Shown piece after piece: positions 8,326 to 17,404 of a stretch of DNA of 17,869 nt. The DNA lies in NCBI GenBank assembly GCA_004369085.1, contig ML210535.1, positions 1-17,869 of the forward strand, given 5' to 3'. The translations under genes and the position numbers were made by a program. The notes under the pieces are model-generated. The model was not told where the DNA came from, did no database searches, and was given only the letters and a program-made list of their open reading frames with translations. This stretch comes from Coprinopsis marcescibilis (taxonomy: Eukaryota; Basidiomycota; Agaricomycetes; Agaricales; Psathyrellaceae). Numbering within the stretch: the first letter of the stretch is position 1; each line of letters begins with the position of its first letter.

Positions 8326-9788
8326 TTACATGCCACCATAGGCATCGCCGCGAGCGGCAGGAGCAGCTCCGTTAGGGGCTCCACCATTCGCATTATACGC
8401 AGAAGAATCGTACTGCGCATAGTTGGTTTGATCATACTGACCATACTGTGCCTGATCATATCCCTGCCCAGGTGCATAGGGGTGTTGGGCATAACCTTGA
8501 GTTTGATCATAACCTTGAGCGTAACCTTCGCCAGAGACCGCGTAGCCCTCTTGAGCTTGGTATTCGCGCATAGGCTCTTGATAACCAGTTTGGTTGTCGT
8601 AGGGACCGTAGTTGGCGTAGGCTTCAGGGTTGTAGGCAGCTTGCATTTGAGGCTGAGAGCTATACGCGCCATGGGCGTGTTCGCTAACATCGTCCTCGTA
8701 TGCCTGGTGACCAGAATCGGACTGACCGTAGACGTATTTGGGTCTCTCCTGAAGACCAGCAGCGTTACTGTCGGTAGCACCGTAACCAGTACCATACCCA
8801 GTTGCAGCAGCGCCAAAGCCGGCGAGGCCGGCGCTGCCAACGGACGGAGCAATACTGTGGCCGTGACCGTTGGATTGGGCCATTGCCGAAGGAGAAGGCG
8901 AGTCCGCAACCAAAGCAGAGCGGCGGAAGTCGTTTCCGTTGGTACCAAAGTCATCATCGTCGTCGAAACGGTTATTGCGCCATTTGCGCTGTAATAGAAA
9001 AGATGAGTACGTGATGCATAAGAAGAGCAAAAGTGTCCTTACAAGGAAGTATGAAATGATCATTCCTAAGAGTGCGAGGGCGGCGAGACCACCGGCAACA
9101 CCTCCAACGATGGTTCCGGTGTTGGAAGATGCTCCTACAGCGGAAGGAGATGATGCGGGGGCGTCAGTGCTTTCAGCGCCCCAGAAACTGGTGGAACCAA
9201 GGGAGTTGAACGAGCTAGCCTGTCGGTTGCCCGCAACGCTATTCCTGGTGTTCTATAAAGGTCATAGCGATCAGCTATTGTATTCTTTTGCGCGACAAAG
9301 GCCTACTCACTCCGCTGATAGTGGGGATGACCCTCCTGGTGGCTGAAGGGGAAGAGGTGGGTCTTGTGGCTACAGAGCGAGACCTGGGAATAACAGCCGG
9401 CGCAGACGGTTCATCATCCTCTGGCTCTTCGGGAGTGGGAACTGGACTCGGTGGGGTCGAGACAGCAGGCGGGGGATTAGAAAATGGCGGTGGGGGCTGG
9501 GGAGTAGAAATGGGAGGAGGGGGAGGAGGGGTAGAAATTGGAGCTATTGGGACAAATTCAACGACAGGGCATTCATACGGGTCAACAAGACGTACGTGGG
9601 GGTGGGGGTGTAGAGATTGGGTTGCCAGGCTGGCTGCCACCAGGGGGATTGCTCTCGCCAGGCTCGCCAGGTTCACCAGGTTCACCAGGCTCCGGACCAC
9701 CGCTAGGCAGCGGAAGATTGCTGAGAGGGTTATCCTGTCGCTTGTGGAAATGCCTTGTATGGCCAATGTTGCGTTTCTGGGCAGTCAT
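8326..9788 (-). CDS. Single-pass membrane protein, Pro-rich ectodomain, Tyr/Gln/Gly-rich tail
   Basis: Minus-strand exons are 9788-9596, 9543-9311, 9252-9043 and 8988-8326, 432 aa. The N-terminus is short and basic with HKRQDN (residues 15-20) and no obvious signal peptide. Next come collagen-like GEP triplets, proline runs of up to six with repeated ISTP, an acidic EEPEDDE patch and a Ser/Thr region. A Gly/Ala/Leu transmembrane helix lies at about 188-212. The next exon begins with basic RKWRNNRF, a DDDDD run and FRRSAL. The last 150 residues are a low-complexity tail with about 22 tyrosines in GYDQ, GYAQ and QYDQ units, ending DAYGGM. It looks paralogous to the 4705-6348 gene: the intron falls after the helix in both and the C-terminus is identical. 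A cell-surface sensor or wall-linker role is inference from architecture. All junctions are canonical GT-AG and keep frame. Confidence 0.85.
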
Positions 9789-11251
9789 GACGGTAAATGT
9801 AAGAGAACAAAGAGTGTCTAGGGGAAAAGAATGTGAGTGTCCGCCGTTGCGAGGGCTGTGGACAGTGAGCAAGGGCCAAAAGGCGCTCTCGACGTCGAAT
9901 GCAGGGAACGCTGGGAAAGGGAAGAGTAGGGACCGCAGAACAAAACAATCCTGCCAATCCGTCCCACATTCAAATCCCCACGTGATGGTTGCCACCAAGC
10001 CAACTCTCACACGCTCGCCTTCTTGGCACCCGCCCTCTACCCGCCTGTTCCCCTCTTCTGCCGCCATTCAATTTCTTTTTTTGCTCCTTGGCCCTCAGAC
10101 TTGGCTCAGATTTATTTCGATTCGATGTTCTACCCCCTCATATTTTGCATATCTTGCATATTTTCTGGCTAGGCCCAGGCTCAAGAAGCCTCTGGCATTC
10201 TTGCGAAAATCAGAAATTTCTCCTCGGAGCATTTTGGCTCCCATCTGATGTTTCGCATGAAGTGATAGCATCATTGATAAAGACCGCGAGTCATCTACTT
10301 CTTCCGTGTCGGTCAGCTCCTGAGGATTCCGACGCAACGTTCTTCATTCAACAAGGCAGTATGCAGCCTGAAGGAGGAACCGAGAACCAACCGCTCTTCT
10401 TTTCTAATGGGTGCAACTATATCGAAGATCCACCTGGAAGCTGATTCGGGATGCAAATATCACAATGAGATGATATATTTCCATCTAATCAATAAATGTA
10501 TACAAGAGGTGGAGCAACTCCAAAGAGTCCCGAAACTCGGAAATTCGGCTCACAGTTCTGGGATGTCATCAGCAACTCGCAAGCGCCCGAACAAGCTGAA
10601 GTTGCCTTAATATCACGACCAGCGCTAAAATTAGCCGGTCACAGTCCCCACCAGATGTTCTTTGACTGGAATGATCTTGGAGTCTCTCGCAGGAATGAAA
10701 GATTTCTTGCTAGAAGCTAATTGTCAGCCTCCGATGCCACGGTATACTCCACACCCACACAGTACCGTCGTACATTCCAACTTTAACTTAACTCGGACAC
10801 CTTTGCACTTGAGCATGGTAGTCACCGACATCGACGGCGCCACCATCTATGTAAAGCGTCGAAACAAGGACACGGAACAATGTCTTCCTCCATTCCATCT
10901 CCCACTTTAAATCTTCAGCGCCAAAATACAAGTACCAACATCATTGATGTCCGGGTGTGTTTCAAACATACGAAATTTATTCTCCCGTTGGATTACAGAA
11001 GGTCGCGAACTCCGCCTTGCGTGCTTTGCAGTCCCGGTGGTCTCACAGGACCCGCCGACCCGACACGGGAGCCCACAACTAGTGTGTGCAACCTCGTTCA
11101 CAAAGGGCCGGTATAATGGAATAAACTAACCTCCACGAACAGAGCTCGAGTCTAGACAAGGGCTTGAACAACGCATTAAATCATGCATCCAATTCAACAT
11201 CGAACTTGCATAGGTAGAATCATGCACGGCCGACGGCATTTCTCCATGTCA
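9789..11251. other. Intergenic region upstream of the 432-aa gene
   Basis: About 1.46 kb between the start of the 432-aa gene and the stop of the next minus-strand gene. No gene is supported. It contains TGATAG at 10263-10268 and TGATAA at 10275-10280, about 480-490 bp upstream of the 432-aa gene, and CCAAT at 9957-9961. The minus frame at 10746-10781 reads like one WD40 strand (YDGTVWVWS) but has stops around it. Confidence 0.45.
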
Positions 11252-12191
11252 CTAATAACCTCGAACCTGAGAAATCAGAACATCCTTGACATATTTAAGC
11301 ACCACTTCGTCTTTATCATCCGCGTCAACCCCTGGCGGAGGCAACCCTTTCTCCGCCTCCAGGCTCGCCCCAATTAGCTCCCACACGCTCTCAGGTAGCA
11401 ACTTTCCATCCGCACCCTCGCCCTCGGGCCTCAACCGCCGTTCCTTGAAGCTAAACGCGGACACAGACACATCAACATTCTCCTCCGCCCCAGACTGCAC
11501 CGCGTCGGCATCCGTCGGACCCGGGATGACATGCGAAGTATTGCCTCTAAACCGAGGAATGATAATCCTCTCAATAGGGCGACAAGTCACAGGCGTGCGG
11601 ACCGACCACCACGACGTACCCGTCCTGTCCACCAATTCCGTGACCTCTCTCGCCAGCGCCACGAACCTCGCTGCATCCGCTTTTGCGAGCATGTGGAGGT
11701 GCCCTGCTGCGTCGATTGCGAGGTGCTGCGCGGGAGAGGTGTTGAGGTTGAAGATGGCCAATGTGAAGCCGGTGTCCTGCCCTTGGCTGCTCCGCAGCAC
11801 GATGAATTCTAGTTGGGAACCGTCGGGGGGTGTGAATGCGCCAGAGGATTTGTGTGGGGCGCTATCGTATACTGCGGCTCGTTGGAGCCAGCCTTGAAGC
11901 GTAGATGTCCATTCGAATGAGGTAAGCGCTTCTGTCATTGCTTCAAGTTGTCGGGCTTTGTTCGATCGAGCCAATGCCTTCTGTACCGACAGAGAGATAT
12001 GTTAAATGGGTCTCTAGTTGGTACAGCGAGAGGGTAACCTGAAGCGGGTAACCTGGTGGGAGAAAGAAGGCAAGCACAAGTGGGTTGGGTAGAACTCTGA
12101 TTATCAGCTTCACCAGTGCCGAGAGGAGCGGACGGGCATCGAACGCATTGCCTTTCTCAGCGTAAGCAATGATGTCACTGCCTTGGGTCCT
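11252..12191 (-). CDS. Unrecognised protein, 5' exon unresolved
   Basis: Two minus-strand exons are clear: about 12191-12039 and 11980-11252, joined in phase 0 by a 58-nt intron (GTTACC...TACAG), giving about 293 aa. The first exon has no ATG and a stop lies just upstream (12203-12201), so at least one more 5' exon is needed. One possible model starts at the ATG at 12333 and splices from 12265 to 12178. The first part (LVKLIIRVLPNPLVLAFFLP) is hydrophobic, perhaps a membrane or amphipathic segment. The rest is soluble-looking, with short Trp-containing motifs (SFEWTSTLQGWLQ, SWWSVRTPV) and an acidic C-terminal part. I do not recognise a family. Amino-acid composition, the length of the open frame (243 codons in the last exon) and GC-rich third positions support a real gene. 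Confidence 0.65.
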
Positions 12192-12980
12192 CTTCAACAG
12201 TTACGGGGACCGCTGTATTTTAGACCTCGCCGTTTCTCAAAGTCAGAAGAAGATTGTGTGCAGACGACTGTGGGGGAACAGGCCAATGAAGCGTACTGGG
12301 TCCCGTCGAGGCCTGCGTCCGAGAATATAACATTAACCTCGTTTAGCTTTAAGCTTTAAGGCTGGTATTAGCCGCGTTGCGCTCGATCAAGTGTCCAGGA
12401 GTGGTGATACAAGTATGAACGGAGAAATGGTCTTGAAGCAGGCTCTTGTGAGGGATATATCGATGATGCGTTGCTGGCGAAACAGTGGATTCGAATTGAA
12501 AGCTGTATCCTGGAGCTCAGCGTTCACCAGTAGAAATATGTAAACTGACCTTTGACCGGGAAGGAGCCCTGTATTTCAATTTAACCCAGTTATCCTGTCA
12601 TACCGTTCTATCATAACTGCCTTTCGCGCAAGTTATCAAGCTGTATTCGTGTCGAGAGGAAGAGAAAGGACTCGCATTGCCGTGACTGCCGGAATTTACC
12701 TCCCGAAAAAATACGAACAAATTGATGGCTTAATATTGGCATCTTGGGAGAGACAGGGCCAGTGCCCCTGGCAACACACCGTCATCAACCTCAGTAGGCC
12801 ATCGACCACTAATTTGGCGATTTGGTGCCATCTGCTGCAGGCTACTCGAGCTCTGTCCCAATTTCTCCTCCAGAAAACGCGTAGAATCAAGACTTAATCC
12901 CTCACCGACCCCTTGACAGTCGGTATACTGCACACTCACCTTGGAGCCAATAATCTAGGAGTCGATTTCACGACAAGTGG
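12192..12980. promoter_or_regulatory. Divergent promoter region
   Basis: This lies between the unrecognised minus-strand gene and the She3-like gene, which start away from each other. It may include the missing first exon of the minus-strand gene (ATG at 12333 opens a 37-codon frame). A direct repeat CTTTAAGCTTTAAG occurs near 12347-12360. Nothing else is supported. Confidence 0.4.
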
Positions 12981-15039
12981 ATGCATTCGAGCTCACCAAG
13001 ACCAAAACGAGACAGCTTTTCCAAGTATAATAGTAATAATATTCCTATTGGTGGGAGTTCGCGCCAGCCGCAACCTTTCCCTTCCGGACAGTCACCGCGC
13101 ATATCGAATTTAGCATTGCCTGAGAGCACAGGTCAACAGTCGAGCCATCTTACACCGCCCAGAGCTACTCGAGAGAGGTCCACGTCAAGACCGTCTTCCC
13201 GGAGCTCTTTCCGCACACACAGTCCCTCGATATCGTTGGACAGCCCTGGTGAGTTCTCATTCGACTTCTCAATAATCGGTGTCGAGCTTTGGACCCTTGC
13301 AATATTGCGTATACGACTGTGCATTCGTATTAAGCTGTCTATTGACTTTGAGCTGACCTGCGCCAACAGCCGCCGTTCGGAACCAAATGTCATCGCTGAA
13401 GCACTCTATCCGCCAACAACAAGCCCAACTCAACAATCTCGAGAGCATTGTGCGCGTCGGTCCAAGGCCCTACGCTCCAGACATGCTGGACGAACTAAAC
13501 GACAACGTCACCACCAACTCAACGGGCTCAACCAACGGTAGCTACGCCAACTACAACTATGCAGCGGCTTCCTCGTCGGCTACCCCACCACCACCCTCCG
13601 CTTATGTTTCGCCTCCGCCAGTGTCCACATCGCCCACATCGACGGCGGCTATAAAAATGAAGCGGCGGTCGAGTTACGACGTCCTCCAGAACATCGCAGG
13701 ACCCGAGTCCAGCTTGCCGCTCCCAAAACGCGTGGAATCGTCCCTCAGTCTGAACGATATGGACGCCGGTAGTGGGACGATTAAAGAGGGCGTTCCGATG
13801 AGCTTTGGCATCAGCCCTCCCAACGGAACGTCCCCCCCATTCTCGAAACGGATACCCAGCCCGACAAGAACATTATCCCGTGAGTGATCGAACCGTTGAC
13901 ACGTTCCAAATATTTACCCTGACCGCGTGGTTCCCACCTACCTCCTCTCCAGGAATACCAATCGCGTCCGTCGGTGAGAATTTATTATTCCTTCGAAGCG
14001 TCCAGACGAGTGTTCTGACCGTCTTCTTCTTGATCCATGGTGGTGGGGGAACCAAACACAGGCAATGCAAGATTCCTCGCGGATGGAGGTGTGTGGTGTT
14101 TGATCGATGGTTCTTTGGGGAGTGAGCTGATGGGACGTGTTTTGTTTTGATTTTTAAGACTCGAGTATTTCTGCGGATACCTCTGTGTCATCTATCATCG
14201 GCGCGCCCTCACCCTCAAAACGCACGTCCTTCACACCGGGCAACACCACCAAGGTTCTCGCGGACCTCCAGACGGGTGTGATCAACGCCCGGAATGCATT
14301 AGAGCATACCAAGGCGCAGCTGCGGCTATCCCAACGGACTGTTTCTCAGCTTACTAGACAGACGGAGGATCTTAAAGAGTCGAGGGAGCGGTTAAGGTTG
14401 GAGAATGAGGGGCTGAATAATGTGGTGGCTAGGAAGGAACGGTTGCTGCAGGAGGTGCTCGAGAGGGCACGGAAAGCCGAGGCCGAGGCGATGGCTCTAA
14501 AGCAGTCGCTCAAATCGGAGACGTCCACGTCCAAGAAAGCGTTGAGGGAGATGGAGGCTGCGCTAGCCGAGTCGACTGCCCTATCGTCCAAGAGCGAGCG
14601 GGAATACATCACGCTGAGGGATAGCATCAAGAGCATGACGGAGACGTGGAAGCGAGACACGGACCGGTTGAGGGACGATGTGATCAAGCGGGAGCAGAAG
14701 TGGAAGGCGGAGGCTGAGAAGATCGGCAAGGACTATAAGCAGCTGGTGCAGGAGCTGAAAAGGGTGGGGAAGGCCAAGGTGGATGTCCAGAAGCTGAAGG
14801 AGGGCAACGCGGCGAAGGACAAGGAGCTTGAGAAGATGTGGATAGATGAGATTTCGCAGATGAGGGTGGAGGTCCAGAAAAGCAATGATGAGAGCTCACA
14901 GGCTGTGAAGACTGCGAAGATCTTGGAGGAGGAGTTGGCGAGGTTGAGGAGGATGATGCGGCTGGCTGGTCGGGAGGCCGCTGAAAAGGAGGAGCAGGAG
15001 AGTCAGGGCAAGAATCCTGCTGCAACCCCCAATACCTGA
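12981..15039 (+). CDS. She3-like coiled-coil protein (SWI5-dependent HO expression protein 3 family)
   Basis: Exons are 12981-13248, 13370-13879, 13953-13973, 14062-14088 and 14159-15039, 568 aa. An in-frame stop at 12951 fixes the ATG at 12981. The N-terminal half is Ser/Pro-rich and probably disordered, with a conserved short helix (SSLKHSIRQQQAQLNNLES), a YDVLQNIAGPESSLPLP block and RTLSRIPIASVGNAR, which is completed only by splicing two micro-exons. From about residue 307 to 552 it is one long heptad-rich coiled coil (ADLQTGVINARNALEHTKAQ and onward). This matches proteins annotated in basidiomycetes as SWI5-dependent HO expression protein 3. In yeast She3 links the Myo4 myosin to She2-bound mRNAs for transport to the bud. 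A role in mRNA or cargo transport here is inferred from the family and not shown. All introns are phase 1. Confidence 0.85.
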
Positions 15040-15861
15040 CGGCTGGCATGACCTGTTTTGCATGATCGCATTTACGCCCATCTCGCTCGCCTGGAATACC
15101 CACTTCCCCTTTGGACGGACAATTGGCCCCCCTCACACCCTGCATCCCATCACAATACCCATCCACTCCTTGGCATGTTTTCTAATTGCAATCCACCTAC
15201 ACTGTCCTTGACTTATGTTAACATCCTCCTCTATTTTGCATAGTACACACGTCGTTCCTTGCTGTCCTGCATGCTTTTTTATTGTCGTCACTATGTTGTG
15301 AATTATATCACCTACAACGATTTTTCATTGTTGATATGACTTGGAGGGTCTCGTTACCCCAGATCGGCCGCCATTTTTTCAGGATCGAGGATGTGGTCTT
15401 GTGGTCAGCTTGTTATGAAGACCGCTTTGCCGACGACCCCTGTACCTGGTATGACATTGTCAGAGCAACGAAGCCCCTTTTGTAGGTCCATCTGACTAGA
15501 ACCGGGTAGTCTGAATTCCTGATACGTGAATGTTGCGAGATTCGACTGATACAAACCGATCTCTACCTTTACGTCTTCATAACCTTTACCTTGTAGTCTA
15601 CATCACTAGAGGTGATATTGAAAGCCTTGCTTTCGGACGAGAAGGTGTTTTGGAAGGCTTCTACCCGACGGCATACATATGGTCATTTAACGTACCGCGG
15701 AAAAAAATGTACGTGAAGGATTCTGGCAGATCTCTGTGTGGGTTGGGTGTCTGTGAGCATTGGCAATTTCCCCAGCTTGGAGTGCGGGGTTACTATGGAA
15801 AATCAAAAGGACGCAAAGTTGACAGTTTCCGTCTAGAAGAACCAATGAGGGAGAGGCCAAG

Positions 15862-15874
15862 CCCGGTAACCGGG
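15862..15874. promoter_or_regulatory. Palindrome with CGG-N3-CCG core
   Basis: CCCGGTAACCGGG is a 6-bp inverted repeat around one base. Its core CGG-TAA-CCG has the half-sites bound by dimeric Zn2Cys6 factors of fungi. It lies 190-203 bp upstream of the nitronate monooxygenase start codon. Factor binding is inferred. Confidence 0.35.
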
Positions 15875-15977
15875 AGGCGTAGAAGCCGTAGAATTAGAGG
15901 GATCAATGGCAAAGCCCCTTGACGGTAGCCAAAACACCGGCTCAACCGTGTCACACTATCATGCATTTCCCTTATGA

Positions 15978-15983
15978 TATAAA
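15978..15983 (+). promoter_or_regulatory. TATA box of the nitronate monooxygenase gene
   Basis: TATAAA (within GATATAAAT) lies 82-87 bases upstream of the ATG and is followed by a CT-rich leader, the usual arrangement for well-expressed fungal genes. Confidence 0.6.
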
Positions 15984-16064
15984 TTTCCTTGTCCGTTCTG
16001 CTTTCGACATTGCTTCCCTCCCCCATCTACAGCTTTACTTCTCCTCCCTCTGCACTCCTCCACG

Positions 16065-17404
16065 ATGACCGCCACTATCACAACCCCCATTACTGAGCTC
16101 TTTGGCATCAAGCACCCCGTTCTGCTTGCTGGGTACGTCGTCGTATGCTTTTTGTGTTCAGGTCTGGCGCTAAACCCGTGATTGTAGCATGAACGTTGCT
16201 GCTGGCCCCGAGCTCGCTGCTGCAGTTACCAACGCTGGTGGCATGGGTGTGCTGGGCGGTATTGGATATACCCCCAAGATTCTCCGATCGCAGGTGAGCA
16301 ATCTTCCATGTCTCTCGAAGCGCTTTGACGCTTGTCATATCTATCCTTTTTTCGCCGTATGCGGGTTGCTGACTTGCATCTTTGTTGCGGACAGATTGCT
16401 GAGATCAAGGCTGGCTTGAAGGATCCCAACGGCCCCTTCGGTGTCGACCTCTTGCTCCCCCAAGTCGGTGGTAGCGCGCGCAAAACCAACGTATGTCCCT
16501 TGTTGCTTAAGTACACGGACATGTCTCATATCTTCGCGTTTCTAGTACGACTACACCAAGGGCCAGCTCCCCGAGCTCATCCAGATCATCATTGAGGAGG
16601 GTGCCCGTCTCTTCGTCTCAGCCGTCGGCGTTCCCCCCAAGTCTGCCGTCGACCAGTTGCACAAGGCCGGAATCCCCGTCATGAACATGGTCGGACACCC
16701 CAAGCACGTCCAAAAGGCCATCGACGCCGGCTGCGACATCATCTGTGCCCAGGCTGGCGAGGGAGGAGGCCACACCGGCGACATCCCCGCGAGCATCCTC
16801 ATCCCCGCCTGCGTCGACATCTGCAAGGGCCAGTTCAGCAAGCTCAACGGCAAGCCTATCTACGTGATCGGCGCCGGTGCCGTCTATGATGGACGTGGAC
16901 TTGCGGCTAACCTGGCGTGGGGTGCGCAGGCTGTGTGGGTTGGGACCCGTTTTGTCGCCGCTGTTGAGGCTGGTGCGCCTAAGCTCCATAAAGAGCTCGT
17001 GTTGAGCGCTGGATTCGAAGACGCTGTCACCACCCTTATCTACACCGGCCGACCGCTGCGTGTGAGGAAGAACGCGTATATTGAGGATTGGAATGAGAAC
17101 CGACGGGACGAGATCAAGGCTCTCACTTCCAAAGGTATCCTCCCCCACGTCCAGGAGCTCGAGAAGCGCCCCGAGATCTCTGCCTCGACCCGGTATGTGC
17201 ATTTCGCTCGTGTTTTAGTTTGTCTTTCAGATGCTTACCACCTTCTCGTGTGCTTTTAGACCTTGGCTCATGGGCCGTGTTGCCGCTGTCATCCACGACG
17301 TCCTCCCCGCCAAGGTCATCGTTGACAACATGGTCAACGATGCTGCTACCATCCTCCAGCAGAACGCTAGCTTGGTCAAGGTTAACCCTCCCTCCAAGTT
17401 GTAG
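16065..17404 (+). CDS. Nitronate monooxygenase (2-nitropropane dioxygenase family)
   Basis: Exons are 16065-16132, 16188-16293, 16395-16490, 16546-17192 and 17260-17404, 353 aa, the usual length for the family. The enzyme oxidises alkyl nitronates such as propionate-3-nitronate, using FMN and O2. It is a TIM-barrel flavoprotein. Visible motifs are ELFGIKHPVLLAGM at the N-terminus, PELAAAVTNAGGMGVLGG (FMN-side first loops), AQAGEGGGHTGD with the candidate catalytic His166, and IGAGAVYDGRGLAANLAWGA followed by VWVGTRF (phosphate-binding region). No signal peptide or peroxisomal tripeptide is visible; the protein ends PPSKL, which resembles SKL-type PTS1 and in fact places SKL as the last three residues, so peroxisomal targeting is possible. 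Introns are 55-101 nt with GTACGT, GTGAGC, GTATGT donors. The gene is complete with no damage. Confidence 0.95.

Larger units (their letters stand above)
15040..16064. other. Intergenic: She3-like 3' end and nitronate monooxygenase promoter
   Basis: About 1 kb. The left half is pyrimidine-rich and probably the 3' untranslated region of the She3-like gene. A 130-codon frame (15530-15922) has no recognisable similarity and is more likely chance. The last 100 bases form a typical fungal promoter and leader, with a TATA box and CT-rich tract before the ATG at 16065. Confidence 0.5.

Noticed and set aside
8220..8957. Second minus-strand frame of 245 codons overlapping the 432-aa gene
   Set aside because: It is the same low-complexity exon read in another frame. 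The other frame has the splice junctions, the FRRSAL motif and the paralogue's C-terminus.
8428..8994. Hydrophobic plus-strand frame of 188 codons
   Set aside because: Antisense shadow of the Tyr/Gln-rich exon; hydrophobicity comes from reading Tyr, Asn and Gln codons backwards.
12730..12954. Minus-strand frame starting with GSKVSVQYT, recalling an FKBP strand
   Set aside because: Only nine residues resemble the FKBP fold; the rest does not, there is no ATG, and a stop lies just upstream.
15530..15922. 130-codon plus-strand frame beginning with ATG
   Set aside because: No recognisable similarity, no promoter of its own, and it occupies the upstream region of the nitronate monooxygenase gene. 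Kept as chance unless transcribed.
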